From NCBI GenBank assembly GCA_028705785.1, contig JAQWCT010000045.1, positions 1 through 13,429 of the forward strand: a stretch of DNA of 13,429 nt. Direction: 5' to 3'. Every line of letters starts with the position of its first letter. Position 1 is the first letter of the stretch. Origin of the DNA: Sulfurospirillaceae bacterium (GTDB taxonomy: Bacteria; Campylobacterota; Campylobacteria; Campylobacterales; Sulfurospirillaceae). The position numbers were made by a program, and so were the translations under genes. The notes under the pieces were generated by a model, which worked only from the letters and a program-made list of their open reading frames with translations, ran no database searches and was not told the DNA's origin. Positions 6,654 to 13,157 of the stretch are shown piece by piece.

Positions 6654-7185
6654 CATCGATAGAAGTCTTGAAAAAATAGATATTATGAAGCTATTGCTTT
6701 TTTTAATGGCGTTTATTATCATTACTTTTAGTATTGTTTTTTTGATGATTATCCCCAATGTTAAAGAGCATAGGGCTTTGCAAACGGAATATAAACGGGT
6801 GCTGGTTCATAAAACGAGAGTTGAAAATCTTTATTTGGAAAGAGAAGCTGAGCTTTCTAAACTCAAAGTTGAAAATGATGCTGTCATTAAAGCGTTTAAA
6901 CATGTCTTTACGCAAGAAGAATTTATCACTTATGCTAGAAAATTTTTTGCAGAAGTACATTTAACCCAAATTACGAAATCTGAGTATAAAAAAGAATTTG
7001 TAGAGTATGAGCTTAATGTCACTTCGACACTCAAAACACCGACAAATTTTTACAGTTTTTTAGAAGGGCTTAACCGTTACAGTAGTATCGTACAAGCAGA
7101 TTTCCCGATACATCTTGAATCAGGAAAAGAGTCTATCACTTCAACTTTTAAACTGAAAGTTTATGATCTTAACGCAACGCGTTAG
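6637..7185 (+). CDS. PilO-like inner-membrane protein
   Basis: A 182-residue bitopic membrane protein with PilO layout: cytoplasmic N-terminus, one membrane segment at about 17-39, a long charged coiled coil at about 41-88, and a C-terminal ferredoxin-like domain at about 92-178. The end matches the PilO pattern of a helix (EEFITYARKFFAEVHL), a strand (YELNVTSTLKT), the 'FYSFLEGLNRYSSIV' helix, and a final 'FKLKVYDL' strand. The ATG lies 17 bp inside the PilN-like gene, preceded by GGGA at 6629-6632; GTG 6646 is an alternative. The stop overlaps that of the oppositely oriented tilS by 17 bp, so this gene closes the unit. In type IV pili PilN/PilO form heterodimers that link the cytoplasmic PilM ring to the periplasm; in H. 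pylori the homologues have been reported in the flagellar motor cage (from memory). Confidence 0.7.
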   Translation: MVCVSNIDRSLEKIDIMKLLLFLMAFIIITFSIVFLMIIPNVKEHRALQTEYKRVLVHKTRVENLYLEREAELSKLKVENDAVIKAFKHVFTQEEFITYARKFFAEVHLTQITKSEYKKEFVEYELNVTSTLKTPTNFYSFLEGLNRYSSIVQADFPIHLESGKESITSTFKLKVYDLNATR

Positions 7186-8167
7186 TTGTACCAATATCTA
7201 TTTTTGCTTCGTACATGTAAGGTCTTATTTTGGGTGGAATGCCTGCAACCCTACATAACTCTTTAAACTTTTTATCCATGACAGCCTCTTTAAAAGGGGC
7301 TATAAAAATAGACTCTTCCTTAAAACAGACCGCAATCCTACCTCCTACAACACAATCCTTGGTGCGCAAAATCTCTTCTCTTGTCTCAGATGAGATGAGT
7401 GTCCCTAAAAGCTTTATTGCTTTGTCAATTTGGCGAATATTAATCAAATCATCATTATCTCTAGGAATGATAAAAAGGTCTTGAATTCTTTTGGTATGCG
7501 TTGGCAATAAGCGTTTGGCATCTTCTTCGAGGTAAGCAAAGCTTTTGCAAATTCCCTCTTCGTAGGTTTCAATTAAAGGCGTTGCGTGGTATTTTCGTAT
7601 TTTATTGCGCAGGTAAGTCAGTGTCTCATTGCTCTCATCAATAAAATATTGGATTTGATTGTTTTTAAGAAAACTAAGCAAAGAAGATTTGCTTACATGT
7701 AAGAGTGGTCGCACGAGCGTGTAGTTGTTTTTGGCTTCAAATTCTCTCATCCCCAACATTTCCACAAGCCCAGATCCGCGCCCTAATTGCATTAAAAACC
7801 ATTCTAGCCTATCGTTTAGATGATGCGCAGTCAGAAGCGTTGTGTAGTGATGTTCGGTGATGATTTGCTCAAAAAAATCGTATCGAACCTGCCGTGCATG
7901 GTGTTCAAAGTTGGTAGATTCGAGTGTGACAGAGTGGATAAAACATCTCTTTCCATGAGCGGAACAAAGGGCTTGTGCAAAAGAGACTTCTTGCACACTT
8001 TGTGCTCTTGTGTTGTAATTTACGATAGCAACATCAAAAGCAATGCCCTCTTCAAGCAATAAAAAAAAGAGCGCACTCGAATCAACTCCACCACTAAAAG
8101 CCAAAAGGTTTTGAGTGGTTTTTAACGAGCTTATGCACTCATTGTGCAGTTTTGGTAACAGTGGCAA
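7169..8167 (-). CDS. tilS: tRNA(Ile)-lysidine synthetase TilS
   Basis: TilS attaches lysine to C34 of the tRNA-Ile with CAU anticodon, changing its decoding from AUG to AUA; it is essential in most bacteria. The N-terminal PP-loop ATPase is clear: LLAFSGGVDSSALFFLL, then TAHHLNDRLEWFLMQLGRGSG (tRNA-contact region) and DESN plus YLRNKIR. The C-terminal part is short but ends with the family's ELCRVAGIPPKIRPYMYEAKID block. No ATG exists upstream of the PP-loop. I chose TTG 8167, which has GGGAG nine bases upstream; TTG 8185 is also in frame but lacks a ribosome site. With either start the gene begins inside the 3' end of rimO (29 or 47 bp overlap). The stop overlaps the end of the PilO-like gene. 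Confidence 0.93.
   Translation of the reverse strand: MPLLPKLHNECISSLKTTQNLLAFSGGVDSSALFFLLLEEGIAFDVAIVNYNTRAQSVQEVSFAQALCSAHGKRCFIHSVTLESTNFEHHARQVRYDFFEQIITEHHYTTLLTAHHLNDRLEWFLMQLGRGSGLVEMLGMREFEAKNNYTLVRPLLHVSKSSLLSFLKNNQIQYFIDESNETLTYLRNKIRKYHATPLIETYEEGICKSFAYLEEDAKRLLPTHTKRIQDLFIIPRDNDDLINIRQIDKAIKLLGTLISSETREEILRTKDCVVGGRIAVCFKEESIFIAPFKEAVMDKKFKELCRVAGIPPKIRPYMYEAKIDIGTTNALR
7212..7219 (+). repeat. TACATGTA palindrome, copy near the 3' end of tilS
   Basis: Copy of the octamer TACATGTA within the tilS codons for PYMY, close to the convergent junction with the PilO-like gene. Confidence 0.55.
7693..7704 (+). repeat. TACATGTA palindrome, copy in mid tilS
   Basis: Perfect 12-bp palindrome CTTACATGTAAG, identical to the copy at 4432 but read in a different codon frame (LLHVSK). 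Confidence 0.6.
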
Positions 8168-9452
8168 TGAGTTTATCTCCCGCAAGTTCGCTTACTTTGG
8201 CATAGTAACACTTGCCGACTTCAAGCTCTCCAACATCCGATTCATTGACTAAAATCTCACCATCAATCTCAGGTGCCCAAGCGAGTTTTCGTGCACCCAT
8301 AAAAAACTCATGTTCGCTACTTTCGCCCTCAATGAGGATTTGTATCTCTTTTCCCAACTCTTTTTCAAGACTTTTTTTGGTTTTTGCTAAAACGATTTTA
8401 TCGAGTGATTTAATGCGTTTATTAATAATTTTGGAATCAATCTTCTCTTCCATCAAAAAAGCAGGCGTATCTTCTTCGTCTGAATAGGCAAAGATATTAA
8501 CCCTATCAAAGTCAAAGTCTTTGACAAATTGAAGCAATTCATCAAACTCGGCATCACTCTCGCTAGGATGTCCTACGATAAAACTCGTACGCACAAAACT
8601 ATCTTTTGCCTCTCGCATCATGTGAAGCTGTGCGATAATGCGCTCTTTTCCCGCACCTCTTTTCATCCTCTTTAACATGACATCATTAATATGTTGGATA
8701 GGCATATCAAAATAATTGTGAAACAAAGGAGACTCAATGATGCGTTCAATCAAAGCATCCGAGGTAGTCGTAGGGTAAAGATATAAAATCCTCGCACTCT
8801 TAACACCCTCTATCTTTTCCACCGCATCAATCAGTTTAATTAGTCCCTCTTTTTCACCCACATCACGCAAAAATGAGCTGCTGTCTTGAGAGATAAAACT
8901 AAAGTCAAAAAATCCTTTTTTCACTAAAGCAGCGACTTCTTTAATAAGTGATTCAAGGGTTCGAGAAAGCAATTTTCCTTTAAATCCAGGAATCGCACAA
9001 AAGCTACATGTTTGGTTGCATCCTTCAGAGAGCTTCACATACGCATGGGCAAGTGAGCCTGTGATAACGCGTTCTTCTTCATTTAAAAGATAAGTGGAGG
9101 GAGAAAAACGGTTCTGTCTTAAAGCGATAATCTCATCGATTTTATCATAATCACCCACGCCTGTAAAAAGGTCAACTTCTTTAAGCTCTTTGGTTAAATC
9201 TTCTTTGTATCTCTCGCTCAAACACCCAGCCATCACCAAAAGGGAATCTTTTTTGCGTTGTCCATGAAGGGAAAGGATAGTGTTGATACTCTCCTCTTTA
9301 GCAGGTCCGATAAATCCACAAGTATTGACGATGAGAACATCCGCAGTGGAAGGATCATCGCAGAGTTGATAGGCTTGAAGTTTGCCTAGCATGACTTCAC
9401 TATCGACTAAATTTTTATTACAGCCTAGAGAGACTAAATGTAGTTTTTTCAA
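8139..9452 (-). CDS. rimO: Ribosomal protein uS12 (S12) methylthiotransferase RimO
   Basis: RimO is the radical-SAM methylthiotransferase that modifies a conserved aspartate of ribosomal protein S12. The 437-residue protein has an N-terminal UPF0004 domain with Cys11 (SLGCNKNLVDSE), Cys45 (NTCGFI) and Cys77 (AGCLSER), a radical-SAM core with Cys145/149/152 (SEGCNQTCSFCAIPGFKG), and a C-terminal TRAM domain. The wording SLGCNKNLVDSE, NTCGFI and CAIP-FKG is diagnostic of RimO rather than MiaB. The start is TTG, with AAGGT six bases upstream; the next ATG is codon 21, after Cys11, so TTG is required. It lies 9 bp after panC and overlaps tilS, forming a minus-strand unit panC-rimO-tilS. Confidence 0.96.
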   Translation of the reverse strand: MKKLHLVSLGCNKNLVDSEVMLGKLQAYQLCDDPSTADVLIVNTCGFIGPAKEESINTILSLHGQRKKDSLLVMAGCLSERYKEDLTKELKEVDLFTGVGDYDKIDEIIALRQNRFSPSTYLLNEEERVITGSLAHAYVKLSEGCNQTCSFCAIPGFKGKLLSRTLESLIKEVAALVKKGFFDFSFISQDSSSFLRDVGEKEGLIKLIDAVEKIEGVKSARILYLYPTTTSDALIERIIESPLFHNYFDMPIQHINDVMLKRMKRGAGKERIIAQLHMMREAKDSFVRTSFIVGHPSESDAEFDELLQFVKDFDFDRVNIFAYSDEEDTPAFLMEEKIDSKIINKRIKSLDKIVLAKTKKSLEKELGKEIQILIEGESSEHEFFMGARKLAWAPEIDGEILVNESDVGELEVGKCYYAKVSELAGDKLIATVTKTAQ

Positions 9453-9461
9453 TGTTTTACC

Positions 9462-10283
9462 TTAAATCCATAAATTATCAATGAGTCTGGTTGTGCCAAC
9501 TTTGGCGCAGACTAAAATGATGGTGTTACCCAAATCAATTGTTTCTATTGTATCAAAATCTCGTCTGAGAATCTCCACATACTCTACATGTAAAGGTTCT
9601 AGGGTGAGTAGCATCTCGTGTTTAATCGTTGCAATATCTCTTGTTCCTGCGATGATAGCTCTAGTTGCTGTTTTAAGAGATTTGGAAATTAAAAGGGCTT
9701 CACTTCGTTGCTCATTGCTTAGATAAACATTACGGCTTGAGAGGGCAAGTCCATCATCTTCTCTTACAATTTCGCAAGGGATAATTTGAACATCTAAAAA
9801 AAGTGTTTGAACCATATTTTGGATGAGATACAGTTGTTGGGCATCTTTTTTCCCAAAGTAGGCGCGATGAGGTTTGCTTAGATGAAAGAGTTTGAGCACA
9901 ACTTGTAAAACGCCATCAAAATGCCCTGGACGAGCCAAACCTTCTAAAATATAACTTTTGGAAGAGGGAGCTAGTATGGAGGGTTCTAAACTCGTATACA
10001 TCGTTTGGACATCAGGCATAAACAATGCTTCGACTCCGCAAAGTTCACAAATTTTAATATCGGCTTCTGTTTTTTTGGGATATTTTTCAAAATCCTCACC
10101 TGCAAGGAACTGCGTAGGATTGACGAAAATGGAAACGATAGTGTGTTCATTCTCGTTGCATGATTGCTGGATTAAGGAAAGATGACCATTGTGTAAAGCT
10201 CCCATTGTAGGAACCAAACCGACGGGTCCTTTAAGCGTAGCTCTAAAGGTTTTGAGTTCATCAATTGTTTGTAATATTTTCAT
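9462..10283 (-). CDS. panC: Pantothenate synthetase (pantoate-beta-alanine ligase)
   Basis: PanC makes pantothenate from pantoate and beta-alanine with ATP, the last step before coenzyme A synthesis, in the cytoplasm. In the 273-residue form the family signatures are LVPTMGALHNGH (24-34, with the HxGH nucleotide-binding box), FVNPTQF, ARPGHFDGVLQVV, YFGKKDAQQL and IVREDDGLALSSRN. I chose ATG 10283 because MKILQTIDELK matches the usual PanC beginning; GTG 10292 would add three residues. No clear ribosome site is visible. It is the first gene of the minus-strand unit with rimO and tilS. panB and panD, with which panC is often clustered, are not in the window. Confidence 0.96.
   Translation of the reverse strand: MKILQTIDELKTFRATLKGPVGLVPTMGALHNGHLSLIQQSCNENEHTIVSIFVNPTQFLAGEDFEKYPKKTEADIKICELCGVEALFMPDVQTMYTSLEPSILAPSSKSYILEGLARPGHFDGVLQVVLKLFHLSKPHRAYFGKKDAQQLYLIQNMVQTLFLDVQIIPCEIVREDDGLALSSRNVYLSNEQRSEALLISKSLKTATRAIIAGTRDIATIKHEMLLTLEPLHVEYVEILRRDFDTIETIDLGNTIILVCAKVGTTRLIDNLWI
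9585..9592 (+). repeat. TACATGTA palindrome, copy in panC
   Basis: Copy of TACATGTA inside panC codons for LHVE; its context CTACATGTAAAGGTT is the same 15 bases found in the 3' arm of the terminator at 1412-1426. Confidence 0.55.
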
Positions 10284-10304
10284 TTTAGGCACTTTTGAGT
10301 AAAA

Positions 10305-10310
10305 TATAAT
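10305..10310 (+). promoter_or_regulatory. Candidate sigma-70 -10 box for prfB
   Basis: A perfect TATAAT in A-rich DNA between the divergent panC and prfB. The predicted start near 10317 leaves a leader of about 26 nt that contains AGGGA (10331-10335), the ribosome site 7 bases before the TTG start of prfB. Confidence 0.6.
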
Positions 10311-10319
10311 AAAATAAGC

Positions 10320-10325
10320 ATTATA
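10320..10325 (-). promoter_or_regulatory. Candidate sigma-70 -10 box for panC-rimO-tilS
   Basis: On the minus strand this reads TATAAT, preceded by CCTTTTGA. The predicted start near 10313 leaves a leader of about 30 nt. It lies downstream of the prfB -10 box, so the two promoters are interleaved and cannot both be occupied by polymerase. Confidence 0.5.
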
Positions 10326-10342
10326 TCAAAAGGGATAACGGT

Positions 10343-11440
10343 TTGGATAGTTATGAATATACGGAATTATTAAAAAAACTCACGACTAAAGTGGACAATA
10401 TCGCACAAATCATTAAACCAGAAGTTTTGCAAAGTCGTTTGAGTGAAATAGCAGATATGGAGCAAAATCCTGAATTTTGGAATGATGCCAAAAATGCTGG
10501 GGAAATTCAAAAAGAAAAGACTTCACTTAATTCATTACTCACTCGTTACACCAAAGCCAAAACCGTTGTGTTTGACGCGGTAGATTTGTACGAGATGGCC
10601 AATAGTGAAAATGATGAATCAACCATTGAAGTACTCTATGATGATGCGACTAATTTGGAAGATCATATCACCAATCTTGAAATTGCCATGATGCTCAGCG
10701 GTGAAAGTGATGCAAACAATGCCATCATCTCCATTCATCCAGGTGCTGGGGGAACAGAAAGTCAAGACTGGGCGAGTATGTTGTATCGAATGTACCTTCG
10801 ATGGGCTGAACGATGTGGCTTTAAAGTCGAAGTTTTGGACTATCAGGAAGGCGATGAGGCAGGGCTTAAAGATGTCAGTTTTATCGTTCGAGGTGAGAAT
10901 GCTTATGGGTATCTCAAAGTGGAAAATGGGATTCATCGGTTAGTGCGAATCAGCCCTTTTGATGCCAATGCCAAGCGACATACTTCATTTAGTTCGGTGA
11001 TGGTTTCACCTGAAGTGGATGATGATATCGATATCGAGATTTTGGATAAAGACATTCGTATCGATACTTATCGCTCAGGAGGATCTGGTGGTCAGCATGT
11101 TAACAAAACGGACAGTGCGATTCGTATTACACACATCGCGACCAATATCGTGGTGCAATGCCAAAATGATAGGTCACAGCATAAAAACAAAGCATCAGCA
11201 ATGAAGATGCTTAAATCTAGGCTGTATGAATTAGAACTCGAAAAACAACAAGCGCTTAAAGATGGGGTTGAAAAAAGTGAGATAGGTTGGGGTCACCAGA
11301 TACGAAGTTATGTGCTCGCCCCTTATCAACAGGTCAAAGACAATCGTAGTAATGTCGCCTATTCACAAGTCAATACGATTTTGGATGGTGACATTACCAA
11401 AATGATCGAAGATGTGCTCATCGCACAAAAAGGAAAATAA
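10343..11440 (+). CDS. prfB: Peptide chain release factor 2 (RF2)
   Basis: RF2 ends translation at UGA and UAA. The 365-residue protein shows the RF2 stop-recognition tripeptide SPF at 204-206 (RISPFDANAKRHTSF; RF1 has PxT) and the peptidyl-transfer GGQ at 249-251 (RSGGSGGQHVNKTDSAIRITH). The N-terminal coiled domain includes the RF2-typical NPEFWND. The reading frame is continuous: no internal TGA occurs near codon 25, so the +1 programmed frameshift that autoregulates prfB in E. coli and many other bacteria is absent. The start is TTG with a good AGGGA site; the next in-frame ATG is codon 39. The stop overlaps the next start (TAATG). Confidence 0.97.
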   Translation: MDSYEYTELLKKLTTKVDNIAQIIKPEVLQSRLSEIADMEQNPEFWNDAKNAGEIQKEKTSLNSLLTRYTKAKTVVFDAVDLYEMANSENDESTIEVLYDDATNLEDHITNLEIAMMLSGESDANNAIISIHPGAGGTESQDWASMLYRMYLRWAERCGFKVEVLDYQEGDEAGLKDVSFIVRGENAYGYLKVENGIHRLVRISPFDANAKRHTSFSSVMVSPEVDDDIDIEILDKDIRIDTYRSGGSGGQHVNKTDSAIRITHIATNIVVQCQNDRSQHKNKASAMKMLKSRLYELELEKQQALKDGVEKSEIGWGHQIRSYVLAPYQQVKDNRSNVAYSQVNTILDGDITKMIEDVLIAQKGK

Positions 11441-11763
11441 TGAGAAAAGACGCTCTACTCAATCAATTAGGCTATACCATTACCCAAAGTGCTCAAGCAC
11501 AAGTCCAAAAAGTTATCGACAATACCCATGGTTTTGATCATGTTGAAAAGCATCTTATCGCACTTCATGATACACTCAAATCACACCTTTCCTGCGTAGC
11601 CCTCTCTAGTAGTAAAGATTACTTCAAAATTAAAAATGAAGCGGTGGGCTCTGAGATGCGAAGTGAAGTCAATGAACTGATTGAGCGATGGTCTAAAAAA
11701 TATAAAATTGAGATTGAAAAAGTTCCTAACAAAGATACATATTATGTAAAAGGGTATAAATAA
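11440..11763 (+). CDS. Hypothetical protein, 107 residues
   Basis: I do not recognise this family. It is a soluble, mixed alpha/beta protein without signal or membrane segment, opening MRKDALLNQLGYTITQSAQAQ. A helical first half (about 1-50, with FDHVEKHLIALHDTLKSHL) is followed by a short polar stretch (SSSKDYFKIKN) and a helix (about 72-88, EMRSEVNELIERWSKKY) with a basic strand-like end (YYVKGYK). Both borders are TAATG overlaps: its start uses the last A of the prfB stop, and its stop overlaps the next gene. AGGA at 11431-11434 serves as ribosome site. The tight coupling argues strongly that it is a real gene; no function can be inferred. Confidence 0.8.
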   Translation: MRKDALLNQLGYTITQSAQAQVQKVIDNTHGFDHVEKHLIALHDTLKSHLSCVALSSSKDYFKIKNEAVGSEMRSEVNELIERWSKKYKIEIEKVPNKDTYYVKGYK

Positions 11764-13154
11764 TGGCAAATGTAAAATATTTGGTTATTGCAGGACTTGT
11801 TGTTGCTGGTGTTGTGGCTACACCTTTGATTGTCTCAAAAACTATTGACAGTAAGATAGAAGCTAATAGCATGGTGTTAGATAACAATGGTTTTAAGCAC
11901 ACGATACTGAGTAAAAGTGGTTATTTTACCAGCAAAAGAACTTTTAGTCTTGAAATAGTCGATGCACAAAAGGCAAGAGATTTTTTACTCGATAAATTAG
12001 TAGAAAAAAATGCACAGTATAAAGTCTTTGCACAAAGTCTCAAAACTGGCAAAAAAGAAGATGTTAATGATGCGTTTAATGGACTAACACTCAAAGGCGA
12101 GATGACCAATTCTAACCTTTTTCCCGATGATACTAAAGTGAGTTTAGCTTTGGACAAGTTGCCACTTTCTGCGAACAAGGAGCTTTCGGATAACAAAGAA
12201 CTTGGTGGTGCGATTTTACCACTTCTTACCAGAGGTGTTTTTGCTATTGATATGACCATTGGAAGCGATGAAAAGCTTAAAGACCTTAAATTTAGAGATA
12301 TCAAAGAGCAAATTAAGATAGATGGAACGGCTTTGGATATTGATACGGCAAACCAAATCGTCACTTTAAATGAACAAGGTGGCGTAGTTAATGGTGTTGT
12401 GGGTGTTGGTAAACAAAATTTAAGTGTCAATAGCGATATGTTTGTGTTCAAAAGTCAGTTGGATAATTTTAAATATAATTTTGCCTATAAAGATGACATT
12501 AATAACAAAGGTGATGTTGAAATTGGAAAGTATATCTTTGAAATGGCAGACGAATATAGCAATGTTAAGTTCTCACTAGGTGCTATCAAAGCCAATAGTA
12601 GCGTTGAAGATGTGCGAAAAGATTTGCAACTTAAGGGAGATTATGTCATTAATAATATTGCTTTTGTGAACGAAACAGACGATATCAAACTCAATCAATT
12701 GCTTTTCAAACTCTTTTTAAGAGGTATCAATAGCGATACAATGAAAAAATTACAAAATGACTATAATATGATGGTTTTAGGCACAGGAATACCGAGTGAT
12801 CAAGCGATTATTGAAGATTTTGTAGCACTGATCAATCAAGGATTTAAACTTGATTTTGATATGGCATTTAAGGGGCTAAGTGGAGAACTTAACCTTAAAG
12901 ATGTTGTTATCGAAACCAAATTTGAGATTGCCAAGAACAGTTATAATGACAAACAAAGTCCGTTGGCTATCATTAATCTTTTAAATGTCACGGCTAAAGT
13001 GAAAATGCACAAAGATGACCAAAAAACACTTGAAGCACTCTCTTTGGTTTCTTCTGAAGATGTTGCCAATGGCAAAGTTGAGGGCGATTTTGTGATTTAT
13101 GAACTCGTGATGAAAGAGGGTGCGGTAAGCATCAACGGAAAGGCGATGCAATAA
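11763..13154 (+). CDS. DUF945/YdgA-like membrane-anchored periplasmic protein
   Basis: A 463-residue protein with one N-terminal hydrophobic segment (about 5-25, YLVIAGLVVAGVVATPLIV) and a large polar remainder, best read as a signal anchor with a periplasmic domain. The beginning (anchor, then TIDSKIEANSMVLDNNGFKHTILSKSGYFTSKRTFSL cut short here at its G-Y-F-T-S core), the length, and the alternating strand-rich pattern fit the DUF945 (YdgA) family, whose biochemical role is unknown. YdgA-type proteins repeat beta-strand units and often show 'G.f.s...l.l' early on, as seen at about residues 52-63. Predicted location is the inner membrane, facing the periplasm. It is coupled to the 107-residue gene by a TAATG overlap and is followed 3 bp later by a membrane protein gene, so all probably belong to one unit with prfB. 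Confidence 0.7.
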   Translation: MANVKYLVIAGLVVAGVVATPLIVSKTIDSKIEANSMVLDNNGFKHTILSKSGYFTSKRTFSLEIVDAQKARDFLLDKLVEKNAQYKVFAQSLKTGKKEDVNDAFNGLTLKGEMTNSNLFPDDTKVSLALDKLPLSANKELSDNKELGGAILPLLTRGVFAIDMTIGSDEKLKDLKFRDIKEQIKIDGTALDIDTANQIVTLNEQGGVVNGVVGVGKQNLSVNSDMFVFKSQLDNFKYNFAYKDDINNKGDVEIGKYIFEMADEYSNVKFSLGAIKANSSVEDVRKDLQLKGDYVINNIAFVNETDDIKLNQLLFKLFLRGINSDTMKKLQNDYNMMVLGTGIPSDQAIIEDFVALINQGFKLDFDMAFKGLSGELNLKDVVIETKFEIAKNSYNDKQSPLAIINLLNVTAKVKMHKDDQKTLEALSLVSSEDVANGKVEGDFVIYELVMKEGAVSINGKAMQ

Positions 13155-13157
13155 GCT

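Noticed and set aside
7283..7301. Small hairpin (AGCCTCT/AGGGGCT) just beyond the PilO-like gene, considered as a terminator
   Set aside because: Contains a mismatch or G-U pair, and neither side is followed by a T run; it lies inside tilS codons.
10343..10440. Possible programmed +1 frameshift in prfB
   Set aside because: The reading frame is continuous from TTG 10343 with no in-frame TGA in the N-terminal region.
11921..12451. 176-residue minus-strand ORF inside the DUF945-like gene
   Set aside because: Antisense to a well-supported coding region; Ser/Leu/Pro-rich composition typical of a shadow frame; no promoter or ribosome site seen.
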